Below, piece after piece: positions 9,909 to 18,123 of a stretch of DNA of 64,000 bases (position 1 is the stretch's first letter; each line of letters opens with the position of its first letter). The stretch spans positions 79,947-143,946 of the forward strand of contig NW_005200659.1 in the NCBI RefSeq assembly GCF_000372725.1. Direction: 5' to 3'. The stretch is from Emiliania huxleyi CCMP1516. Lineage: Eukaryota; Haptophyta; Isochrysidales; Noelaerhabdaceae. Under the pieces are notes generated by a model. The model did no database searches. It was not told the origin of the DNA and saw only the letters and a program-made list of their open reading frames with translations. Made by a program: the position numbers and the translations under genes.

Positions 9909-10626
9909 TCAGCCCTTGCTCCGCGAGCCGTTACGCGTGAGCAGTGCGCTCCGGAGCGTCGCCCGCACCGCCGGCGCTGGAGCGGCCGACACCGACTTCT
10001 TGGTAATGGGCTGCGGCGGGCCGGCAGAGACGACGGTGGCGAAGACCGTCGCCGCCGTTTTCTGCGGCGTGAGCATGGCGTTCGTGTCGAGCGGCTGGAG
10101 TAGTAACGGCGCTTCATCGAGGCCGGATGCAGAGGCACTCTCGCCAGCCGCTCGCGTTGCCGCCAGCTTCCTCGCCTCCCATGCCAGCGCCGCCTCCTTC
10201 TCCGCCCGGAATACCGCCTCCACCTCGGAGAAGGTCGTCATGGCGACGCGCTGATCCCGATCGTTCGCCGCGGCGCAAAAGGGAAGGACATCCAGGTGCT
10301 GTGGGTTAAACTCGGGGACATCCACCTGGTGCTGCGGACCCACCGGCACCCTCTTCTTCGGGCCCGGCGGCTTGAGCTTGCGGCAGGGGATGCGGATGAG
10401 TATGTTGCGGCGCGCTTTGTTGCTGTTGCGACCGATACGCCGCGATAAAGCACGCGGCTGGCACAGGCCAGTGTGCCGGTCAGGGAGGCAGCACCCCATG
10501 AACCCGCACCGCCCAACCATCTGCAGCGCGCGAGGAGGATTACGCTTGGTTGCGTGAGCTGACATGAGTCGGGTGCGTGATCTTGGTCCGGGGATTGTGC
10601 CTTTGTGTGACCGCCGGGATGGAGTG
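9909..10626 (-). CDS. Hypothetical Cys/Arg-rich protein, 5' end in gap
   Basis: An open frame runs from the gap to the stop at 9909. The part from about 10560 down reads CGFMGCCLPDRHTGLCQP, then RRIGRNSNKARRN and a stretch ending EVEAVFRAEKEAALAWEARK. The Cys/His spacing near the start suggests a small zinc-binding element, but I do not recognise the family. The true start may lie within or beyond the 100-N gap. Confidence 0.4.
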
Positions 10627-10726
10627 NNNNNNNNNNNNNNNNNNNNNNNNNNNNNNNNNNNNNNNNNNNNNNNNNNNNNNNNNNNNNNNNNNNNNNNNNN
10701 NNNNNNNNNNNNNNNNNNNNNNNNNN
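10627..10726. other. Assembly gap, 100 N
   Basis: Exactly 100 N, the conventional size for a gap of unknown length. Confidence 0.99.
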
Positions 10727-10736
10727 TTTGCCCGCC

Positions 10737-11531
10737 TTTAAGGGAAATTAGTCGAACGGGAGGCGCCGGACTCAAAAGACACCGCCACATTCCTGAGACG
10801 CGCGAGGGCAGCCTCCTTAAAGGCAATAGGGTCTAGATTTGGAGCGTTCGCCGAAGAGGAGTACGACAAAATAGCGCCCGTGATTGCCTGCACGCTACCC
10901 GCACTCACGGACTCCATACCCGAAAGAAAGAGAGGGGAGCTCGCGGGAGAGGTGACGAGTGAACTACAGGTAGTGGGGAAGGCAGAGCCTCGATTGCCAT
11001 ACAGACATGGGCGCGAAACAACGACAAGACCAAGGCACGGGCAGAGGAACGAGAGAAGAATATAGGGTGGATAAAGCGCCTGTTCACGGCATGGAGGGTG
11101 AGCCACACCGAACGTACCGAGCGAAGAGCCGAGCGGAAGGAAGCCGGGGAAGATGACTCCGAGGAGGACGAACCAGTGGAAATTCAGTTGTCAGATGTCA
11201 CGATGCACCCGAAGGGGACCCCAGCGCCGGCATCATCCGTAGAGGCACGAGTGTTCGAAGAGAGAGTGGACCTCAGCAACGACATGACTTGGAGGCAAAT
11301 GATCGGAGTGGGAGTTGAAATGTGGTCCTTGCGCGAGGGGAGCTCGATAGACTCGAGGGGCCAGGATACGCCGCGAGGAGGACGGAGTTGCGCCGAAAGG
11401 CGAAAGAAGCCGCGAGAACAAGGGACCGGCAGGCGGCGGCGCCGCAGGACGAGGCAGAAGAGAACGACGCGACAGAGGAAGTGACAAGGGAGAGAAAACG
11501 ACGAGAGTGGGACGACCGCGAGGTGGCATGA
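10737..11531 (+). pseudogene. Degenerate protein-coding segment with two frame changes
   Basis: Three plus-strand segments look coding by composition but lie in different frames: about 10745-10970 (FGAFAEEEYDKIAPVIACTL), about 10985-11320 (KNIGWIKRLFTAWRVSHTER; EDEPVEIQLSDVTM) and about 11322-11531 (RRTELRRKAKEAARTRDRQA, ending DDREVA-stop). No splice sites bridge the first change cleanly, so a decayed gene, or errors beside the gap, is more likely than introns. The charged helical C-terminal part is not diagnostic. Family unknown. Confidence 0.35.
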
Positions 11532-11684
11532 AGGTTGCAGCGAGAAGCGGCGAGAGACTGCGAAAAGAGATAGGAAGAGGCAGACTCCCTAGGGTGGGCG
11601 ACGGCTAGCGCATCACACACCTCTCCTTAAAATCCCTGTGTGGTGGCGGCGTGCCGTCCTCCCATCCCTCCCTTGGGCTGTCTG
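11530..11684 (+). repeat. Dispersed ~155-bp repeat, copy 1
   Basis: Starts GAAGGTTGCAGCGAGAA, contains GGGTGGGCGACGGCTAGCGC, and ends with TCCTTAAAATCCCTGTGTGG followed by cctcccatccctccct. Close copies lie at 39867 and 40065, the latter two in tandem. I see no tRNA A/B boxes. Possibly SINE-like or satellite-derived. Confidence 0.75.
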
Positions 11685-12252
11685 TCTTCGTTCTTTCTTT
11701 TTCGCACATGCGAGGGAGTTTTGTTGTAAAATTCTTTTTCGCTCGGCAGACGAGCAAAAGAGCGAATGGCAGGGGGAGAACTGGACGGTGGAGCTGGGTG
11801 TGAGGTGTTGATGACTGCACTCCAAGTGCCGCTCCCAAGTTTTCTTTTATGCGTCAAAAGGTTTGTCGGCGATGCTGCGATGGCGGGAGAGAGAGAACTA
11901 CGAAACGGTATTCTCAACCCCGTCGACCCCCACCCCCCAGGCTTCGGATTCAAACGCGGCCCGGGCGCGCGCCTCTCCGCCCCCGCGGACCTCGCCCGGC
12001 TCGCGCCTCGCGCGCATTTTTGGTGTGTGTGAGAGGGATTATAGTGTGTGTTGTTTTGCGTGTGTCCGAAGGGGCAATCAAGGTTTTACTACACAGCCCG
12101 CCAGGACAAGAGTGAATTCTCTCCCACCCCCCGCTATGAGTATGACCATTCCACATCCCCATCGCGAAGTGCCGTCCTGCGAGTGCGACTCGCGGGAAAG
12201 AGTGAGTGAACAGAGCGGGGGGAGTGCGGCTCGGCCGCACTGCCTCAGCCAG
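11685..12252. other. Intergenic spacer
   Basis: No supported gene. Short AT-rich stretch at 11700-11760, GC-rich 11930-12030. Confidence 0.45.
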
Positions 12253-13687
12253 TCACTCTTTGTTCAGGTACCCCTTCACCCGGCCAGCGATGTCGTCGAT
12301 CACATGGGCGTACGCTGGCGAACGTATGCGCTTGACGATGGGGTACTTTGCAGCGGCGCGCGCGTCGCCGCTGGCCATGGCGCGGCAGGCCGCCTTCATC
12401 CGCGCAAAGATGTCGCCCATGCCGCGCTTCATCACCATGCTGACGATCCACGAGGGCGCCAGCTTCGGGATGGGCTGCGAGCACGAGTACGAGAAGCGCA
12501 CCGACGTCGGCGAGAGCGGCTCAACCATGACGTCGATCACGGCCTTGACGCGGCCGAGCTTGAAGAGCTTGCCGGCGCTGCTCGGCTTGGGAGGCAGCTC
12601 CACCTCGCTGCCCGCGAGCGCGCGCGCGTCCTCCTTCCCGCAATGCCGCACGCACAGCAAAAAGTTGCCGTCCCGCAGGTTGTCGCACCTAGCCCGAAAA
12701 GAGCCGACGTCAGCCGCAGGTGGCAAAGGTTGGCTTAAGTTGCGGTTGGCGTCTCGGCGGTCGCACCCAAAGCCCTGGATGCACACGTCCATGATGCCGT
12801 ACAGCGCAATCTCAAACACGAGGTGGATGATGACCTGCGGAGAGGACAGGTGCGACGGGCTGAGGCGGTCGCATCCCGCCGTCGCATCCCCTGCCCCCCG
12901 TCCCCGCCACCGCCGCAGTCCCGCTACCGCCACCATGTCCCCGCCGCCCCCGCCTGTGACTCCGCCCAGGCGCCCGCTGTCCCTGTCGCCACCGAGGGAG
13001 GGAGAGAGCCGGGCCGTCACCGACCCGGGCGCGCCTCGGTCGCGCTGTGTTCGCGCACGAAAGCGCCGTGCGAGACGTAGGGGAACCAGCTCGGGTAGAG
13101 ATCGCCCTCGCGGAAGCAGTAGAGGGTGTGCTCGCACCGGATGTCGTCGAGCTCCGCCTCAACCTTGATGTCGATCATGTTGTTGGGCCCCTCCATCGGC
13201 CGGATGCGCGAAGACACCTTGGTGCCATCACTGCCCAGCGTCTCGTCCCATCCCTTGGGGTCGCCGGTGAAGGTGTCGATCGCCTCGCGGCAGACGCGTC
13301 CGCGGCTCTCGAGCAGCGCGAGCTCGCCGTCTTTCGCGAGCATCCGCGCGAGGCTCCGCGCTGCGATCTGCTCCTTGCTGGGCCAGCGGATGGCCTCGTT
13401 CACCGCAGGGAGCGTCTTGCGGAGCCAGTCCAAGTCCTCGCACGCCTCGAGGTATTTGTTGCGTCTGCACAACTGCCGGCACTCCTCGAGCCGCACAGTC
13501 ACGTCGACCGAGCGCGGAGCCCGATGCGCAGACTGCTGCCTTCTCCGCGCCGCGGCCCGCCCGTCCGCAGCAGCGTGGTCGGCATGAATCTTTGATAAGA
13601 TGTTGGCGTTTCGGCGGCGCCAGCGGAGCACGAGCACGAGCACAACAGGCGCCAGCGTGGCGAGGGCCAGCGTGTTAAGCCACAAGC

Positions 13688-13724
<37 letters not shown>

Positions 13725-13742
13725 CAGAAATGGTATCCGCAT
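12253..13742 (-). CDS. START-like lipid-binding protein with N-terminal membrane anchor
   Basis: Two exons. Exon 1 (13742 to about 13070) begins with a poly-Pro tract encoded by a (GGC)n repeat and a hydrophobic helix LALATLAPVVLVLVLRW, then a helical region (ECRQLCRRNKYLEACEDLDW) and the START-type strands GWDETLGSDGTKVSSRI, MIDIKVEAELDDIRCEH and YPSWFPYVSHGAF. Intron 1 ends ctccgcag at about 12838. Exon 2 holds VIIHLVFEIALYGIMDV, VEPLSPTSVRFSYSCSQP and PSWIVSMVMKRGMG, the strand-loop-helix end of the START fold. A phase-0 join at SHGAF/VIIHL is my best model. Likely binds or moves a hydrophobic ligand at a membrane (family knowledge). Divergent from the UBA-ART gene, 67 bp between starts. 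Confidence 0.7.
13689..13724. repeat. (GGC)n trinucleotide repeat
   Basis: About twelve GGC units, read on the minus strand as poly-Pro near the N terminus of the START-like protein. Confidence 0.9.
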
Positions 13743-13809
13743 CCCAGTCAGGGCCAGAATTTACTTATTGTCCAATGGGTTCCGCTCCTTCCAGGGGATT
13801 ACTCGGTCC

Positions 13810-15159
13810 ATGCTACCTCATTGTGCACTGTGCGCGCACGAGGACGTCGTGCGCCGTGCGCATCAGCAGGCGGCGGCGCAGCAGCAGCCGCACCACTCCT
13901 CGACCATTGTTGCGCAGCAGCTGCAAGACCTGCACGCTCTGCACGCAAAGCTGGGCGACGAGGCGGTCACGAGCTGCCTGCACCGCTCGTGGGACTTTCC
14001 CGCCTTCTTGCCGACTGTGATCAGCATCCTCGGGACCCACAGCCGCTGGCCAAACCTGACCTTCGATGAGACTCTTCTCGTCACCAAGTTTGTCGGCATG
14101 GGCTTCCCGGAGGACGAGAGCATCCGTGTCTTGAGTTCGGTCAGCGGCGACCAGGGTAAGGCACTGGAGAAGCTGGAGGCTTCCCACCCGCCTGCCTCGC
14201 GCGCGCCTGCGTCTCCATCGGGACCGACGCCGTCTTGTGCGACGCCGACCACGCAGCCCGCACCTCCTCGCGCCTCTGTCCCTGCCAAGCTTTTTAGCCA
14301 AAGCAGCTATCTCGCGGCGTACCAGCGCACCGCTCCGCCGGAGCAGGGGTATGAGCTGCTTGCAAAGGTCCACCGCCTCTGCTGCCTCTTTGCTGCAGCC
14401 AAGGTCAGAGATGAAGCGGCCGATGTCCGCTCTCGCGCGGCCGCGGCTGCCGACCGCTTCTTCAACGACCTCCAGCGGCAGCTCGACTCGCGCAGTGGCC
14501 ACCTGGCCGATGTGGGTACGGCGGCAACGCGCATCTGGAGCAGCGCCGTGACGCTGAGGCTCGGTCCGCCTGGCGACCTCATCGGAGAGTATGAGTTCGC
14601 CCAGATGCTGAACGAGGTGCTGCGAGGAGACCGGGCGAGCGAGCTGCTGGACTGCGCCGTGGTAGTGGCGCGAGCAATCAACCGCCACTGCGTCCAGGGC
14701 ACCTACACAGGCTGGCCAGACGGCCCTCTTGGGATAGGGAACCGGCAGAGCGACAAGAAGGACACCACGTTCAGGGGCGGGGCGCTGCGGCGAGACTTGA
14801 TCGACTGGTTTGCTCCGGGCAAAAAGTACCGTACAAACATGTTTGTCGCGAGCTCCTTCCGGCGTGCGGCTGCGGAGAAGTTCGAGTGCCGCGCGGGGGC
14901 GAGCGTGGACAAGGACCCGGTGAGGTGGGTCTTCAAGTTCGAGCACGAGCGGTGCCTGCACGTCAACTTCCTGCGTCCGGGCGCGGAGTCGACATGCACA
15001 AACGAGCTCGAGTTTCTGCTCACGCCCGGCTCGGTCTTGGTGGTCGAATCCGTGCAGCGCAGCAGCAGCCTGCACGACGCGCCGCACGAGATCCGCGTCC
15101 GCGTCTCGCCCGACAACGCGCTCGAACCACTCGATCTGCCCGTTGCGCCTTGGTGTTAG
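13810..15159 (+). CDS. UBA domain plus mono-ADP-ribosyltransferase domain protein
   Basis: Single exon, 449 residues from the ATG at 13810. Residues about 78-120 contain KFVGMGFPEDESIRVLSSVS then GDQGKALEKLEA, a UBA (ubiquitin-binding) domain pattern. After a Pro/Ser linker and helical region, residues about 290-435 look like an ADP-ribosyltransferase of the arginine-type (R-S-E) clade: TFRGGALRRDL supplies the first-strand Arg, MFVASSFRRAAAEKF corresponds to the Ser-containing strand and following helix, and CTNELEFLLTPGSVLVV carries the catalytic E-x-E. Such enzymes move ADP-ribose from NAD+ to protein arginines. The N-terminal UBA suggests recruitment to ubiquitinated partners (inference). 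No signal peptide is visible, so it is probably intracellular. It shares a 67-bp divergent promoter with the START-like gene. Confidence 0.75.
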   Translation: MLPHCALCAHEDVVRRAHQQAAAQQQPHHSSTIVAQQLQDLHALHAKLGDEAVTSCLHRSWDFPAFLPTVISILGTHSRWPNLTFDETLLVTKFVGMGFPEDESIRVLSSVSGDQGKALEKLEASHPPASRAPASPSGPTPSCATPTTQPAPPRASVPAKLFSQSSYLAAYQRTAPPEQGYELLAKVHRLCCLFAAAKVRDEAADVRSRAAAAADRFFNDLQRQLDSRSGHLADVGTAATRIWSSAVTLRLGPPGDLIGEYEFAQMLNEVLRGDRASELLDCAVVVARAINRHCVQGTYTGWPDGPLGIGNRQSDKKDTTFRGGALRRDLIDWFAPGKKYRTNMFVASSFRRAAAEKFECRAGASVDKDPVRWVFKFEHERCLHVNFLRPGAESTCTNELEFLLTPGSVLVVESVQRSSSLHDAPHEIRVRVSPDNALEPLDLPVAPWC

Positions 15160-15318
15160 GCGGCAAATGGTGTTGTGAATTGGGTGTCTCGTATCGAAAC
15201 TGTAAAATCGACTGGAAATAAAAGAAAAACTTCAACTCCCCATCTCCCTCCAACTCAGCGGAGCGCCGCTCCACAACACACACGTCTAGGGAATTCTGAG
15301 GCAGGTCCCTGCGGCCTC

Positions 15319-16239
15319 ATGAGCGAGGACCCATTCGACGAGGTCAAGGCGGACGTCGCCGCCAGCTTAAACTCGGTGGAGGCTGGGCTGCAGAGGTGGC
15401 GCGGGCAGAGGGACGCGTCGACGTCCAAGCGGCTGCTCTCGGAGCTCGAGACCATCGACGAGGACCTCTCAGACATGGAGGCGGCCATCGCGGCGGCAGC
15501 GGCGGACCCGGAGCGCTTCCAGATCTCCGAGGCGACGCTCGCCGCGCGGCGTGCGTTCGTTCGCTCCACCTCGAGCTCCGTCGCGGCGGCGCGCCAGGAG
15601 CTCGCGCGTGGGCGGGGCGGCGGCGCGGGTGCGAGCGGCAGCAAGCGCGTCGCCGGCGAGGAGCGGGTGGGGTTGCTCTCTGGCAGCGGCGGCGGCGGCG
15701 CGGAGACGCCCGGGCGAGGCGGCGGCGGCGGCGGGAGCAGTCGGAGGCAGGCAGGCATGGACCACGACAATGCCCAGATCGCCAGCGCTCATGCGGAGCT
15801 GCAGCAGGCATTCCGACGCCATCGCCGCTGGCCCTCTGCCCTCGCCGCCGCCGTGCAGCCGCCTCACCCCACCCTCTGCGCGGCGCGCGCAGGTGCAGCT
15901 CGCCGAGCAAGACGAGACGCTCGGGCGCCCACCTGTGCCTCCCTTCTGCTCGCGCCGTGGCCGCGTGCGCTGGACCTGCGCTGGACATGCCCCCATAGGC
16001 AGCTCGGCGAGGCGGTCGGCCGGCTGAAGCAGCTGGGCGGCGCGATGGGGCAGGAGCTGGCGAGCCAGAACGCGATGCTGTCCGACCTCGAGGCGGGCCT
16101 CGACGAGACGGCCTCAGGCATGGACGCGCTCAAGGGCAAGATGAGAGCCCTGCTGCCAAAGCACGAGCCGAAGCAAAAGATGGCCATCTGCTTCCTCTCC
16201 GTCCTCCTCATCATCCTCGTGATCCTAGTCCTCAGCTAG
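15319..16239 (+). CDS. STX6: Syntaxin-6/SYP61-type Qc-SNARE
   Basis: Exons 15319-15807, 15893-15924 and 15999-16239. Both introns are GC-AG (15808-15892 and 15925-15998). The spliced reading gives LQQVQLAEQDETLGQLGEAV, then GRLKQLGGAMGQEL and ASQNAMLSDLEAGLDET, a complete Qc SNARE helix with the zero-layer Gln in ASQNAML, followed by a C-terminal membrane anchor (AICFLSVLLIILVILVLS). The N terminus starts EDPFDEVKADVAASL as in syntaxin 6/10 and SYP61, with an Asp/Glu helix bundle after it and a Gly/Ser-rich linker. It should act in trans-Golgi/endosome fusion. The unspliced frame is open by chance and would lose the middle of the SNARE motif. Confidence 0.92.
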   Translation: MSEDPFDEVKADVAASLNSVEAGLQRWRGQRDASTSKRLLSELETIDEDLSDMEAAIAAAAADPERFQISEATLAARRAFVRSTSSSVAAARQELARGRGGGAGASGSKRVAGEERVGLLSGSGGGGAETPGRGGGGGGSSRRQAGMDHDNAQIASAHAELQQAFRRHRRWPSALAAAVQPPHPTLCAARAGAARRARRDARAPTCASLLLAPWPRALDLRWTCPHRQLGEAVGRLKQLGGAMGQELASQNAMLSDLEAGLDETASGMDALKGKMRALLPKHEPKQKMAICFLSVLLIILVILVLS

Positions 16240-16336
16240 TCGGGTCGGCGGTTTCCTCTGGCTGGCGGGTGGGATCGATGAGACCACATGACGCAACTTT
16301 GAGAGTTGAGACCTGAGACGCTGTGTGCGATTGCCG

Positions 16337-17112
16337 ACTAGGTCCAGCCCTGGGTGGCGCAAGATCTGAGGTTTTGTGACAATCCTCAGATCCGTGTTTT
16401 TCTCGTTGTTTTGTCGCTCGCTCCGCTCGCCACCTCACGCTCCGTAGCCCGGCCATGGCCAGTACCCCGCGTCTCAGTGAGACGCGTGGTACCATCCAAC
16501 TCCGGTCGACGGGCTCGAATGCGCTCAGCCTCAGGAGGGACAAAACCGCGCGAATTCTGCACGCCTCGCTGCACCGCTGGCTTGACTGAATCAGGCAGCA
16601 GCAGGCTGCTGCTGCTGCCACAGCAGCAGTCTGCTGCGGCCCTAATACGCAAGTTGATGACTAGCAGCACTGCCGGGGGCATTCGAGCCGCCACAGCCGG
16701 TGTGCGGCTGTGCACTGCCACCTGCCCGCGGCTACGCACAATGTGCGCTCGCATTGGATGAGCCCTGCTGATGGACCTGCATCGCCTAGCTGCACGAGAG
16801 CAATGCCGCAGGCAGTGGCCGTGGCATACACTGCGAGCACACTTGGTGCAGCTGCGAGGTGCAGCAAGAGCACGTCGTTCCTGCCTCTGATGCCACTCTC
16901 GCGGCTTGCAGCGCGTCACTCGCGCATGCTCTCCAGGAGCTATGGCGGGCGCGTGTGTGGGGCTGTAGCCTGTGTTTGGCCGGTTCTGACCCGTTTACTA
17001 TCAGTATCATGTCCGGGCCACAAAAAATCGCACACGGGTAGCGGCTCAGGGGCCCAGTAAGTCGCGGAATCGCCAAATGTCACAACCTGCGCCACCCAGG
17101 GCTGGACCTAGT
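16337..17112 (+). mobile_element. 0.78-kb TIR element, copy 3
   Basis: The cleanest copy: ACTAGGTCCAGCCCTGGG at the left and its reverse complement at the right, both continuing with GGTGGCGCA. A shared TTGTGACA follows on the inner side of both ends. It lies 97 bp after the SNARE stop codon. No open frame longer than about 180 codons and none with a domain. Confidence 0.8.
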
Positions 17113-18123
17113 CTGCCAGAGCAGCAATGGCCGCGCACGCATACTCTGCGCGCTTGGAGTGCGAGTAATCGTGTTGTATGCGCGCTTGGCGGCGAACGCC
17201 GTTTATGTTACGCACTCCCACTCGCACAACTGCAACTCTCTCTCTGCCACTCTGCCAGAGTCCAGACTCTCTCTACTCTCTCTGGCAGAGTACGCTCTGC
17301 CTCTGGTCGCAAGGGTGTGTTTCCAGAGTGTACACAAGCATTCCCTGAATCGTCACCTATCTTGTCTCAACGCCGGCGCTGTGCCGTTTCCGCCCGCAGC
17401 GAGCAGTATCGTCGCATTCCGCAGGGCCGCAGGGTGCGCCTCTGCTATCGGAAGGAGCTCACGATACTCGACAGTCCGTTTCGCACTCAAGGCTGCCGGC
17501 TGCCGCATGCTCCAGTGAAGGAACAGGAGCAGTAGAAAGAGCAAGGCTGCGAGCAGTGGGGCGCGGGATCTCAGGGTGGTCCGTTTAGCGGCGGGCACTG
17601 CGGGCAGCGACGCGCGCACCTAGAGCGGTTGGCGTCTGGTTCTTGCGCTCCTTCTTGAACGGGCTGCGAGGATGATAGGCGCGTCAGCGGGCGCAACGGG
17701 CGGCGCGGGGCGGGCGGGCCGGGCGGCACTTGTTCTTGATGTAGAAGTCGGCGGCCACGACGCGGGGAGCTTCCACGTCGGCCCCGGCCATGAACCGATC
17801 GCAGAACTAGCGAAAAGAACTACGTTTGTCGTGCATAAAAAGAAAGGGGAGCGGCGCTGCTAGTATGAGACGGACCCAGGTCGTAGTTCTCTTCCTCCAT
17901 CTTGCGCTTCGGCGGTTAGTGGTGCAGTACCGCCGAGAAACCCTTCGGGTCGCTCCTCATCGCAAACACTGTCAGCAAACCTGTCGAAGTTCACACAAAA
18001 ACACAACCCCGAAGTTCACCCGAGGCACTGAAAAAGTAAAACGTGTACGCGTTGCTCGACGACGTCGACCCTTCCGCCGCCAGCCTCTCGCTCACACAGA
18101 CCACACCTTGCACAGCCCTCCGT
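17113..18123. other. Intergenic region with one possible exon
   Basis: No firm gene. TCTCTCTGCCAC/ACTCTGCC-type short repeats lie at 17225-17300. A minus-strand open stretch at 17353-17612 encodes a basic N terminus and hydrophobic helix (SRAPLLAALLFLLLLFLHW), as in a type II membrane protein or glycosyltransferase exon. It has no ATG at its start and no recognisable catalytic part. The last ~100 bases are the 5' leader of the helicase gene. Confidence 0.35.

Noticed and set aside
11530-11684. Dispersed repeat as a tRNA-derived SINE
   Set aside because: I looked for internal A and B box sequences and found no convincing pair; left as an unclassified repeat.
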